DNA from: Leekyejoonella antrihumi
Lineage (GTDB): Bacteria; Actinomycetota; Actinomycetes; Actinomycetales; Dermatophilaceae
Assembly (NCBI RefSeq): GCF_007845645.1
Contig: NZ_VCQV01000031.1
Location: 1-63,463, forward strand
Length of the DNA: 63,463 nucleotides
Direction: 5' to 3'
A program made the position numbers and the translations under genes. Below the pieces are notes generated by a model. That model was not told the origin of the DNA and ran no database searches. It saw only the letters and a list, made by a program, of their open reading frames with translations. Shown here piece by piece: positions 45,780-54,852 of the stretch. Position 1 is the stretch's first letter. Each line of letters begins with the position of its first letter.

Positions 45780-47115
45780 CGAAGATCTCCTGATGCACCT
45801 CGGATGGGGCGTCGGCCGGGAGCGCCAGTCGCTTGAGAAACGTGGTGTCGCGCGTGTCCAAACACCAGTCCAGCATACGGTGACGCATCTGCTCCAGCAG
45901 CGGATCAAACACCGACTCGGCCGCGAGGTTGCGCAGTTCTCCGGGGTCGGCCTGCAGGTCGAAAAGCTGCTCACGGTGGGCGCCCCAGCCGTAGACGACG
46001 TACTTGTAGCGCGCGCAGACCACGGCACGTCCGCTGGTCCCGCTCCCGGCCGACCGGGCGAAGTGCGTCTCAACCACGACCTGGTCGTGGCCGACCGCGC
46101 TGCGGGCCACCTCGAGCAGGTCCAGGCCATCGGCGGTGGGCGCACCCCCCTGCGCGACGGCCAGTGCAGTCGGCAACAGATCCAGCCCCACGCTGACGAG
46201 GGCCGACGTGGTGGGCCGACCGGTGCTCCCGCGTGGGTCACGAACGATCAGCGGTACCCGGCAGGTCTCCTCGAAGAGCGCTGTCTTCTGGTTCCATTCA
46301 TGTGATGCGTCGCCGTCTCCGTGGTCGCTGGTATAGACGACTACCGTGTCGTCGGAGCGTCCCGCGATCTCAAGAGCATCAAGGACCTCACCGACGGCCG
46401 CATCGGTGCGCTCGATCAGCCGGGCGTAGACATGCCGATAGCGCCGCCAGTCGTCCGGGCCAAAGCGCGAGGTGCCATAGGTGGCCTCCGCTCGCGCCTG
46501 CTCAGCCCGCAGGGCCTGCGGTTCATACGCAGCCCGTCCATGATTCGCAGGCAGCGGAGGCAGGTCACGGGCGTCTGTCGGACAGTCCACCTGACCGTAG
46601 GGCATGGGCTGGTTGCGGGCGTACTCGCAGATGGAGTGCGGGTCGTCGAAGGAGACGATCAGGGCAAATGGCCGCTCCTGCTCGGCCCGTCCCCGTAGCC
46701 AGTCGGACGCAGCCGCAGCGAGCCCGCGGTCACCGAACGGCGCCACCACCTCGAAGCCGTCAGCTGCCGAAACAGAGGGCTGCAGTGCGTGCCACTTGCC
46801 CGCGTAAGCGGTGTCGTAACCGCGGTCGCGCAGCAGTTGACCCAGAGACTGCCGGAGGCGACCTGGCTCCTCGCCCGCGGCCTTGTTGCCGTGTATGCCG
46901 AGCTGATGCGGACAGCGACCTGTCACCATGCTGGCTCGAGCGGGCACGCACAACGGGAACGTGGTGTAAGCGCGCGTGAATCGGGTCCCTGCGGCCGCCA
47001 AGGCGTCGAGGCAGGGCGTGCTGACATGTGTCGCACCGGCGCAGGAGAGCAGGTGAGCCGAGTGCTGATCCGCCATCAGGATCAACAGATTGGGTCGCTT
47101 GCTCTCCAGCACCAT
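45766..47115 (-). CDS. Cytoplasmic Cys-type sulfatase
   Basis: The 449-aa sulfatase has RPNLLILMADQHSA with metal-binding Asp, the modification site C56-V-P-A-R, the YAGKWH segment and VVVYTSDHGDGDASHEW. No signal peptide is seen, so it works on imported substrate. Its ATG shares an A with the stop of the preceding sulfatase (TAATG), and its 3' end overlaps the FGE gene: a tightly coupled sulfatase-sulfatase-FGE cassette. Confidence 0.92.
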   Translation of the reverse strand: MVLESKRPNLLILMADQHSAHLLSCAGATHVSTPCLDALAAAGTRFTRAYTTFPLCVPARASMVTGRCPHQLGIHGNKAAGEEPGRLRQSLGQLLRDRGYDTAYAGKWHALQPSVSAADGFEVVAPFGDRGLAAAASDWLRGRAEQERPFALIVSFDDPHSICEYARNQPMPYGQVDCPTDARDLPPLPANHGRAAYEPQALRAEQARAEATYGTSRFGPDDWRRYRHVYARLIERTDAAVGEVLDALEIAGRSDDTVVVYTSDHGDGDASHEWNQKTALFEETCRVPLIVRDPRGSTGRPTTSALVSVGLDLLPTALAVAQGGAPTADGLDLLEVARSAVGHDQVVVETHFARSAGSGTSGRAVVCARYKYVVYGWGAHREQLFDLQADPGELRNLAAESVFDPLLEQMRHRMLDWCLDTRDTTFLKRLALPADAPSEVHQEIFDVPY

Positions 47116-48503
47116 TATCCCGCGTTGCGCAACAGTTCCAGGCCCGGCCAGGGATCCTCGATAGCCTCCAAGGCATCGGCCAGGGCCGTCAGCAGCTGCG
47201 TTCTGGACTCCGACTGATCGGCGGAGACGTCTGACATCTCATAGGGATCGCTGCGCAGATCGAAGAGTCGCACGTCCAACGCTTGACCTTGACGGAACCC
47301 GACGACCACCTTGTGCGTGTGGGTGCGCAGGCCGCGCACGTCAGGATCTCCGGGAGCGTAAGGAGGGCCGTGATAGAGCGCCGCAGCCGGCCGTGGCGCA
47401 TCCGGCTCACCAAGCAACGCAGCCGAACAGTCAGTGCCCTGAACCTCATCCGGAATTTGGTCCACAACACCCAGCAGACCGAGCAGCGTTGGGGACACAT
47501 CGACCAAGCTGAGCAGCAGGTCGTCGCTTCCGGGGGCCACGTGGCCGGGCCAACGCACCAGGAAGGGAACCCGAATGGACTCCTCGAAGGGCACGCCCTT
47601 GTACATCAGGTCGTGGCTGCCCAACTGCATCCCGTGGTCGGAGGTGAAGACCACGATCGTGTCATCGGCCAGTCCGAGCTCGTCGAGCTCATGCAGCAGC
47701 CGACCGATCTGGTCGTCGATAGCCGTGACCGCGGCGAAGTACTTCGCCGCGATCTGCGCTGCCTCGCGGCCGGTCTCGCTCGTCAGGTCGACATTCGGGC
47801 GGCGAAGCAGCTCCTCGGGAGTTCGGTCGGCGTACCGCGGCAGATAACCCTCGGGCAGCTCGTCGAACGGTTGGTGCGGCGGGTTCAGCGAGAGCATCAG
47901 CGCGAACGGGCGGTCGTTGACGTCAGCGGCCTTGAGGTAGTCGATGGCCACGTCGGTCTCGTGCTCCGCGGACCACTGCCGGACCTGAAGGGGAGACTCG
48001 CGAGGGGCATCGGTCGTCCAGTAGTGCGGTTCGAGGTGCTGGTCGCAGCAGCCGTGCGAGTGCCAGAAGTCGAATCCGTGGCGTTCCTGCGGAGGGGTCC
48101 AGGCATCCCAGACCTTGCCATCGTCGCGGCGCCCCTCGCCATACAGCTCATCGTCTGCGGTCGGCGGGGTCAGGTGCCACTTGCCGATGTAGCCGAGCCG
48201 GTAACCCTCGTCCGCGAGGACATCGCTCCAACAGCGCACGTCAGTACGCAGTCCGACTCCCTCCTCGACCCTGGACGAGTTCACGTTGAGTGGAACGCCA
48301 TTCAACGAAGGGTACAGTCCGGTCATCATCATTGCCCGGGCCGGACTGCACACCGGGTGGGTGCTCACTGCATTCGTGAGCACCCGTGCCTCGGCTGCCA
48401 GCCGGTCCAGCGCCGGGGTGTGGGTGGGGTCCTGTCCCAGACACCCCAGCGCCGATGCGCGGAACTGGTCCGCGAGGACCACCAAGAGGTTTGGCCGGCT
48501 CAC
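47115..48503 (-). CDS. Cytoplasmic Cys-type sulfatase
   Basis: This 462-aa sulfatase begins at GTG 48503 (SRPNLLVVLADQFRAS), overlapping the permease stop as GTGA. The modification motif is C52-S-P-A-R; GYIGKWHLTPP and VVFTSDHGMQLGSHDLMYKG supply further ligands. It is leaderless and predicted intracellular. The frame stays open far upstream (to 49457) through the permease gene, but that part is a shadow. It differs clearly from the neighbouring sulfatase, so they may remove sulfate from different positions. Confidence 0.92.
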   Translation of the reverse strand: MSRPNLLVVLADQFRASALGCLGQDPTHTPALDRLAAEARVLTNAVSTHPVCSPARAMMMTGLYPSLNGVPLNVNSSRVEEGVGLRTDVRCWSDVLADEGYRLGYIGKWHLTPPTADDELYGEGRRDDGKVWDAWTPPQERHGFDFWHSHGCCDQHLEPHYWTTDAPRESPLQVRQWSAEHETDVAIDYLKAADVNDRPFALMLSLNPPHQPFDELPEGYLPRYADRTPEELLRRPNVDLTSETGREAAQIAAKYFAAVTAIDDQIGRLLHELDELGLADDTIVVFTSDHGMQLGSHDLMYKGVPFEESIRVPFLVRWPGHVAPGSDDLLLSLVDVSPTLLGLLGVVDQIPDEVQGTDCSAALLGEPDAPRPAAALYHGPPYAPGDPDVRGLRTHTHKVVVGFRQGQALDVRLFDLRSDPYEMSDVSADQSESRTQLLTALADALEAIEDPWPGLELLRNAG

Positions 48504-49384
48504 TTGCCGACACCGAGGGTGAGGCCCTCGGTCAGCCTGCGGCCGAGCCACAGGTAGACCAGAAGCATCGGCAGAATGACAATGCACAAACCGGCGAAGA
48601 GCCCGCCCCAGTTGGCACCGCTGTATGTCTGCTGCTGCACGAACGAGATGAGCGCCAGCGGCAACGTGTTCTTGTCGGTGGACTGAAGCAGCGTCAGGGC
48701 GATCAGCGTCTCGTTTCAGTTGGCGATGATCTGGAGCACCAGCGCGGTGACCAGGCCGCCGCGTGCCACCGGGAGCATGACCCGGATGAACGTGGACACC
48801 GGTGAGGCACCGTCGAGTGCAGCGGCCTCTTCCAGTTCGCTGGGTAGCGATCTGAAGAAGGCGGTCAGCAGGAAGACGGTGAACGGCATTCCGACGCCGA
48901 TGTAGACGATAACCAGGCCGATGAGGCTGTTCGTCAGGCCTACTTTGGCCAGCATGACAAACAGCGGAATGATGATGATCTGCGCCGGAATGCCCAGCCC
49001 GAGGATGAAGTACATCGTGATCCCCCCGGTCAATCGCGACTCGTGACGGCTCAGGTGGTAGGCCGCCGGAGCGGCGAGAGCGACCGTCAGGACGGACGCG
49101 ACGGCGGTTACCCCGATGCTGTTGATCGCGGCGCGTCCGAATCCCGCAACATTCCAGGCCTCGATGAAGTTGGTCACTGCCCAGGAGTGCGGCCAGCCGA
49201 GCGGGTGGTTCAGGATCGACCGGGTGTCCCTGAACGCCTGCAAAATGACCCAGAGAAGTAGCGCAATATTCACCGCCACGAACAACCACAGCAGGATGAT
49301 CCCAATCATCCGCAACGGACCCCTGCCGCCCAGCGGAGCGGGTTTGCTGCGCTTCAGGCGCGGTAAAGCAGAAACACGTGACAT
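48500..49384 (-). pseudogene. ABC sugar permease (MalG type) with in-frame TGA
   Basis: The permease starts at ATG 49384 (GGAAGGG upstream) and shows the MalG-type plan: a first membrane helix IIGIILLWLFVAVNIALL-like, further helices and the EAA loop SELEEAAALDGASPVSTFIRVMLP. At 48716-48718 a TGA replaces what should be a Trp codon in IIAN-W-NETLIALTLL; the frame continues perfectly afterwards through QQQTYSGANWGGLFAGLCIVILP to the real stop at 48500. Unless read through, the protein loses its last helix. A single G-to-A change explains it. Confidence 0.85.
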
Positions 49385-49398
49385 GATCCCTTCCTCCT

Positions 49399-50346
49399 CT
49401 AGAACTCGATGACGTCGCGTCGCATGGCCCGCCGGAGCAGCACGACGAGTACTGCAACCAGGATCAGGGAGACGACTGCGGCGGCAGTGCCGGCGCCGTA
49501 GGCCGGGATGGACTGGCCCCCGAACGCAGTGGCATAGGTGTAGACCGCGGTGGTCCAGGACTGCGTGGGAGGCTGACCGACGCCATTGCTTCCGCCGAAG
49601 ATCCAGATGATCTCAAAGATCTTGATCGACGAGATCGTCCACAGCACCGCACAGACCCCGAAGACGTCCCAGGTGAGCGGGATAATCACGTAGCGGAGCC
49701 GCTGCCAGGCATTGGCTCCGGCCATGGCGCAGTCCTCGTAGAAGTACGGCGGGATCCGGTCGACGCCCGCCATCAGGATCGTGGTGTAGTACCCGGTCGT
49801 GATGAAGAGCATGGCGGCCATGATCAGCGGGAACAGGTTGTCCGGGGAAAGCCACTGCGGGGGGCTGTTGACCCCGATCGCTTGCAGGAGCGAGTTGACC
49901 AGGCCACCGGGGTTGAACATGAACCCGATGACCGCGCCGAAAACGAGCGCGTTGATCATGTGCGGAAAAAAGATCACGGCTCGTGCGATCTTCTTGCCGG
50001 CCATGTCCCGAAGCACGAGGGACATGACGAAGCTCAGGATGAACATCACGACGCCGACGATGACGAGCAGCTCAAGGGTGTTGAGCAGAGAGCGACGGAA
50101 GAGCGTGTCGTGGTAGAGCGCCACGTAGTTGCTGAGCCCGCGCCACTGCATGGGGCCCGAGCCGGCCCACTTGTGCAGACTGATCCACACCGCGATGACC
50201 GTAGGCACGATGAACAGCACGGTGTAGAAGGCCAGAGCCGGCCCGACGAACGGGATGAACATCCGGCCGCGCCTGCGGGCCGGCGACCCTCGACCACCCT
50301 TCACGGTGGTCGAGGATCCAGCCCGCGTGGACTGTGCGACGCTCAT
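49399..50346 (-). CDS. ABC sugar permease (MalF/UgpA type)
   Basis: The 315-aa inner-membrane protein has six predicted helices (for example FVGPALAFYTVLFIVPTVIAV and the GTAAAVVSLILVAVLVVLL stretch at the end) and the EAA loop YEDCAMAGANAWQRLRYVIIP that contacts the ATPase. It imports an oligosaccharide with the neighbouring permease and binding protein. The cognate ATPase is not here; a shared MsiK-type ATPase is usual in actinobacteria. ATG 50346 is one base after the binding-protein stop. Confidence 0.9.
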   Translation of the reverse strand: MSVAQSTRAGSSTTVKGGRGSPARRRGRMFIPFVGPALAFYTVLFIVPTVIAVWISLHKWAGSGPMQWRGLSNYVALYHDTLFRRSLLNTLELLVIVGVVMFILSFVMSLVLRDMAGKKIARAVIFFPHMINALVFGAVIGFMFNPGGLVNSLLQAIGVNSPPQWLSPDNLFPLIMAAMLFITTGYYTTILMAGVDRIPPYFYEDCAMAGANAWQRLRYVIIPLTWDVFGVCAVLWTISSIKIFEIIWIFGGSNGVGQPPTQSWTTAVYTYATAFGGQSIPAYGAGTAAAVVSLILVAVLVVLLRRAMRRDVIEF

Positions 50347-50347
50347 G

Positions 50348-51651
50348 TCAGCCCTGGCTCGCCCAGTAGTTCTTCTGCGCGGCCACCATCTGGGTCACGA
50401 ACTGCTGCGGCGTGATCTTGCCGAAGAACAGCTGGTCGTCGATCGGGTCGAGAACCTTCGTGGTGTATCCCGGGTAGAGGATCCCACCGTCCTGCGAGCG
50501 GAACGTTGTCGCCGTCGTCAGATCCTTGACCACATTGGCGAGCGACCCACCCACCGGCACGTCGGAACGCACGGGGATGAGTTGCGCGTCCTTCGCCCAC
50601 ATCGTCTGGTACTTCTTGCTCAGGAAGAATGCAGCGAACTGCTCCGCGACCTTCGCATTCTTGGCCTGCTTGGGGATCTCGAAGCCGCTGAAGTCGACCC
50701 GGGCTGCGTCGTTACCGCTGCCCCCGACCGTGGGGAACGGGAACGAGTCGTACACCATGCCCTTGGCCGCGAACGCTGATGCCTCGCTCGGCAGCCAGGA
50801 GCCCATCAGGATCAGACCGGCCTTGTGTTGGCCCACTGCTGCTCCTGGTAGGGGAACTGAGATGCTGAGTACCCCTTGATGATGTCGCCGTTCTTGACCA
50901 TCTGCGCGACCTGCTCGGCCGCCTTGAGCACAATCGGGTTCTTCCAGGCCTGTCCGGTCTTGTCGGAGGCGGTCTTCTTCAAGATGCCCGGTCCGCCAGC
51001 TCTCATCATCAGCAGCTCGAGCCAGTAGGCGTTGTAGCCCGGGACGTTGCCGTCGGCGGCAATCGGGGCGACTCCCTGTGACTTGAACTTCGCCAGGAGA
51101 GCGGTGAACTGGGCCCACGTCTTCGGCGGGTTGGTCTTCAGCTCGGGGTACTTCGCCGCGTTGAACCAGACGCCGTCGGTCTGGATGTTGTAGGGCACCA
51201 TATACGGCTGCCCATCGGGCAGGTTGATGTCGATGCTCTTGAGGTACTTCGCCGGGATGACACTGCTGACGGTCCCGCCGTCTGCGGTCTTGTCGGCCCA
51301 GGCCGCCTTCAGTCCGAGCGCCTGGCTCGTCGCGACCAGGGTCGGGTTGGCCTTGCTGACCGGCCCATCGACCAGGTCCGGCACGTTGCCGGTGTTGAGG
51401 GCCGGCGTCAGCTTCTGCATGTTCTGGCGGCCCACCCACTGCACGTTGACCGTGTCGCCGGTCTTCTTCTCGAAGTCCTTGATCGCGGCGGCCAGGACCT
51501 TCTGCCCTGGTTCACCCTGCTTCCACATCGACCAGTAGGTGAAGGACTTACCACCACCTGATGCGCTCGCGCCCCCTGACCCACTCGCGGAACTTCCACC
51601 ACTGGAGCACGCAGCCACGCCGACGGCGAGGCTGAGCGCGGTGGCCGCGGA
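50348..51651 (-). pseudogene. ABC sugar-binding lipoprotein, fused at the front and frameshifted
   Basis: This is a family 1 solute-binding lipoprotein: lipobox VAACSSGG, a Ser/Gly linker, then FTYWSMWKQGEPGQKVL and the rest of the sugar-binding fold. Two faults are visible. Its own start and first signal residues are missing, and SAATALSLAVGVAAC follows in frame directly from the amidohydrolase at about 51650. Near 50830 one base is missing (GCCAACACAAGG), so the fold continues in another frame as KAGLILMGSWLPSEAS to the stop at 50348. The product as written would be an amidohydrolase-lipoprotein fusion ending at about 50812 and could not be exported normally. Confidence 0.8.
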
Positions 51652-52530
51652 TCCGAGGATGTCGGCCTGCTCGCCGGGCGTCAGCGCATCGATGAGGTCG
51701 CCGACTGTCTCGGCCCAGCGCCCCCAGGGCGCAGCCAGCTCGCATACGGGCCAGTCCGAGCCGAACATCATCCGGCTCGGCCCGAACGCGTCCAGCAGGA
51801 CGTCGAACGCGGGCACCAGATCCGCCAGGCTCCAGCCCGTCCAGTCGGCCTCGGTCACCAGCCCGGACAGCTTGCAGGTCACCTGCTGGTGGGTCGCGAG
51901 TGAGTGCAGCCGGGAGGCCCAGGAAGATAACTTGTCGGGTCGCGACGTGGGATCGCCTGTCAGGTCGGGCTTTCCGGCGTGGTCGAGGACCAATGGCAGA
52001 CCGGGCAGCTTCTCGGCAAGGGCAGCGGCCGAACGCAGCTGCTGCGGGCGAACCAGCACGTCGAAGGCCAACCCGGCCTCCTGGACCCGGCGCAGGTTTG
52101 ACAGCACGCGCGGTCGCAGCAACCAGTCCGGATCGCTCTCGTCCTGCACGAGGTGGCGGATCCCTCGAAGCCGTTCACCTCCCGGAGCGGACCGAAGGCC
52201 GGCCAGCTGCTCGGAGACGTCGGCGGCGTCCAGATCAACCCAGCCGACGACGGCGCCGACGAGCGCATCCTTGGCCGCCACCTCGAGGAGCGTTCTCGTC
52301 TCGGCCTCCGACGCAAGTGCCTGCACCAGGACCGTGGAACCTACCGGAAGTCCGCCGACACCGCGGGCGGCAGCAGAGCGATAGTCGGCAAGGTCGAATC
52401 GGCGCCGTAGCGGCGCGAGCTCGGCGTTGTCGAGCCAGGCGTGCCGCAGCGCGGACGGGTCCCACAGATGGTGGTGCGCGTCGACCACGTAGGTTCTGCC
52501 CGGGCCGGCCGCGCGTTCTGTGTCAGGCAC
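51652..52530 (-). CDS. Amidohydrolase (L-fuconolactonase-like), fused to binding protein
   Basis: The COG3618-type metal-dependent amidohydrolase begins [20 protein letters not shown] and contains [21 protein letters not shown] and [11 protein letters not shown], all expected of sugar-lactone hydrolases such as L-fuconolactonase. About 293 residues are present. The C terminus runs GEQADILG and then, instead of the usual short end, into the lipobox of the binding protein without a stop. GTG 52530 overlaps the fuconate dehydratase stop and has GGAG five bases upstream; ATG 52545 is possible. Likely step: L-fuconolactone to L-fuconate, just before the upstream-encoded dehydratase. Confidence 0.82.
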
Positions 52531-53845
52531 GCTCGCTCCACACATGACCCGTCGGGTAGAGGTAGGCCTTCAGTGTGTCCGACAGGATGTCTGCGGCGAG
52601 CCCGGGCGCGCGTGGAGCCAGGTATCGCCCGTTCTCGATGACCACCGGGTTGACGAAGTGTTCGTGCAGATGGTCGACGAACTCGATCGCTCGGCCGTCC
52701 ATGGTGCCGGAGACGGCGACAAAGTCGAACATGGACAGGTGCTGCACCATCTCGCACAGGCCGACTCCCCCGGCGTGTGGGCACACCGGCACCTGGAACT
52801 TCGCCGCCAGCAGCAGGTTCGCGAGATTCTCGTTGATGCCACCCACCCGCGCAGAGTCGATCTGGATGACATCCACCGACCCGGCCTGGAGCAGCTGTTT
52901 GAACACCACTCGGTTCGCCACGTGTTCGCCGGTGGCGACCTTGATCGGATGGATCGCGCGACGAATCACGGCATGCGCGAGGATGTCGTCCGGCGACGTG
53001 GGCTCCTCGATCCAGTACGGGTTATACGGGGCAACGGCCCTCATCGCCTCGATGGCCTCGGCGACATCCCACTTCTGGTTGGCATCCAGGGCGATACGGA
53101 TCTGCTCCCCCAGCGTTTCCCTGACCAACGAAATGCGCCGCACGTCGTCTGCGATGTCACCGCCAACCTTGAGCTTGATCTGCGTAAATCCTTCGGCCAC
53201 AGCCTCTTTCGCCAGTCGAACCATCTTCTCGTCCGAGTATCCCAGCCAGCCCGGGGATGTCGTATAGGCCGGATAGCCGGAGTCCAAAAGCTCCCCAATC
53301 CGAGCCGAGCGCCCAGGTTCGGCGCGACGCAGGATATCGAGCGCCTCATCCCGAGTGAGTGCGTCACTGAGGTAGCGGAAGTCCACCAGGTCAACCAGCT
53401 GCTCGGGCGTCATACTCGCGAGGAACAGCCAGACCGGCTGATTTGCCCGCTTGGCTGCCAGGTCCCATGCCGCATTGATGACGCCCCCGATCGCCATGTG
53501 CATGACGCCCTTCTCCGGGCCGAGCCAGCGCAGCTGCGGATCATTGACCAGATCGCGGGAGAACCCGCCGAGGTCATCACAGATCTCGTCCACGGTGCGG
53601 CCCACCACATAGGGCGCAAGTGCCGCAATGGCCCTGGTCTGCACGTCGTTGCCGCGGCCGGTGGTGAAGACGAGTGCCTGTCCCTGGGGTCCGGCAGCGT
53701 CATCGGTGCGTAGCGTCACGTAGGCGGCCGAGTAGTCCGGGTCCTTGTTCATCGCATCGGACCCATCGAGGGACTCGGACGTCGGAAACCGAACGTCCAT
53801 GGCGTCGACGGCGACGATGCGTGCCCGAGTCGGGTCTGAGGACAT
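52523..53845 (-). CDS. L-fuconate dehydratase (enolase superfamily)
   Basis: The 440-aa enzyme dehydrates L-fuconate to 2-keto-3-deoxy-L-fuconate. Catalytic and metal residues appear in order: K224-L-K226 (IKLKVGG), Asp254 (LDANQKW), Glu280 ([10 protein letters not shown]), Glu307 (TGEHVANR) and IDSARVGG. Their spacing equals that recalled for the Xanthomonas FucD (K220, D248, E274, E301). ATG 53845 is chosen over the frame's earlier start at 53923, which would run into the operator. It heads the leftward operon dehydratase, lactonase, importer, sulfatases, FGE. Confidence 0.92.
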   Translation of the reverse strand: MSSDPTRARIVAVDAMDVRFPTSESLDGSDAMNKDPDYSAAYVTLRTDDAAGPQGQALVFTTGRGNDVQTRAIAALAPYVVGRTVDEICDDLGGFSRDLVNDPQLRWLGPEKGVMHMAIGGVINAAWDLAAKRANQPVWLFLASMTPEQLVDLVDFRYLSDALTRDEALDILRRAEPGRSARIGELLDSGYPAYTTSPGWLGYSDEKMVRLAKEAVAEGFTQIKLKVGGDIADDVRRISLVRETLGEQIRIALDANQKWDVAEAIEAMRAVAPYNPYWIEEPTSPDDILAHAVIRRAIHPIKVATGEHVANRVVFKQLLQAGSVDVIQIDSARVGGINENLANLLLAAKFQVPVCPHAGGVGLCEMVQHLSMFDFVAVSGTMDGRAIEFVDHLHEHFVNPVVIENGRYLAPRAPGLAADILSDTLKAYLYPTGHVWSERA

Positions 53846-53916
53846 GGTGAACTCCGAATGCGGTGGAGAGGTGGGCCAGGACGGTCGGTGCCGGTACAGC
53901 GGCAACTCTAGCCTTC

Positions 53917-53933
53917 TAAACATCTGATGTCTA
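53917..53933. promoter_or_regulatory. GntR-box copy 1 (TAAACAT-CTG-ATGTCTA)
   Basis: A 17-base palindrome with one mismatch lies between the divergent fuconate dehydratase and GntR genes. The same motif recurs, perfect, at 54761-54777, just past the GntR gene. It is the likely binding site of that regulator, controlling both directions. Confidence 0.75.
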
Positions 53934-54017
53934 GACTAGTGGTTGGATGTCTCATGTGCAGATCCGTGCCGGGTGCCCACAAGGGATCCGGGCCGACGAG
54001 AGGGGTGTGAGTCCCGC

Positions 54018-54743
54018 ATGGCCGCTCCCTTGACCGATGCTGCGACCAACAGCTTGCGGGACCTGATCATCTCTGGCCGGCTGCAGCCCGGCCAACGACT
54101 GCCCGCGGAGGCCGAGCTCAGCGCGCAGCTCGGCGTCTCTCGCGGTTCCTTGCGGGAGGCAGTGCGCGTGCTCGTTGCCGCGGGAGCTCTGGACGTGCGC
54201 CGGGGAAACGGCACCTTTGTCACCTCGCTCACCCCCGAAGTCCTGCTCTCCGGGCTGGGTCCCGCCGTCGAGATGATGGGCGACACCTCACTGGTGGAGC
54301 TGATCGAGGCACGCCGGCTGATCGAGCCGGTGGTGACGGCACTGGCCGCGGAGAAGGTGACCGAGCCGCAGATCCACGACATGCGGCTGCATCTCGCCCT
54401 CATGAGACAGTCGCAAGACGTCGAAGAACTGGTCCGCCACGATGCGAACTTTCACTACTCGATCGCCTCGTCGTGCGGCAACTCTGTCCTCGCCACGATC
54501 CTGCAGGGCATCTCAACCATCACCACCAGGACCCGCGTGTGGCGCGGGATGATCGACCAGGATGCGCGCGAACAGACGATCACCGAGCATGCGGCAATAG
54601 CCGACGCCATCGCCTCGCACGACGCGCGAACTGCCGAGGCCGCCGCGCTGATGCACGTCAAGAGCGTCGAGACCTGGATCCGGGAGACTGTTGCCCGCGC
54701 CGAGTCGACCAGGTCGGCGATTGAGCCGGCCGAGATGCCTTGA
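54018..54743 (+). CDS. GntR-family regulator, FadR subfamily
   Basis: This 241-aa repressor has an N-terminal winged helix (SLRDLIISGRLQPGQRLPAEAELSAQLGVSRGSLREAVRVL, residues 13-53) and a FCD ligand domain (about 85-225, with VELIEARRLIEPVV, HDANFHYSIA and the EHAAIADAI region giving the metal-binding Asp/His set). FadR-type regulators of sugar-acid operons sense fuconate- or KDF-like acids. It is divergent from the fuconate operon and upstream of the fucosidase, flanked on both sides by its probable operator. ATG 54018 is taken; the earlier frame is not conserved. Confidence 0.92.
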   Translation: MAAPLTDAATNSLRDLIISGRLQPGQRLPAEAELSAQLGVSRGSLREAVRVLVAAGALDVRRGNGTFVTSLTPEVLLSGLGPAVEMMGDTSLVELIEARRLIEPVVTALAAEKVTEPQIHDMRLHLALMRQSQDVEELVRHDANFHYSIASSCGNSVLATILQGISTITTRTRVWRGMIDQDAREQTITEHAAIADAIASHDARTAEAAALMHVKSVETWIRETVARAESTRSAIEPAEMP

Positions 54744-54760
54744 CCGCCTCGGAGGTCGAA

Positions 54761-54777
54761 TAAACATCGTATGTTTA
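54761..54777. promoter_or_regulatory. GntR-box copy 2 (perfect TAAACAT-CGT-ATGTTTA)
   Basis: A perfect 7+3+7 palindrome lies 17 bases after the GntR stop and 75 bases before the fucosidase start. It matches copy 1 at 53917-53933 in 14 of 17 positions. Confidence 0.8.
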
Positions 54778-54852
54778 GTTGCTTGAGTCTTCTCCCGCTG
54801 TGTACGCCGCGCCATCCGGGCGAGCGCATTTCTCAATCTCCAGGAGCCATTC

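Noticed and set aside
47283-48557. 424-aa plus-strand frame
   Set aside because: Antisense to a clear sulfatase.
48716-48718. Recoding of TGA as Trp in this genome
   Set aside because: TGA serves as the normal stop in many genes here, and only this site reads as Trp-to-TGA.
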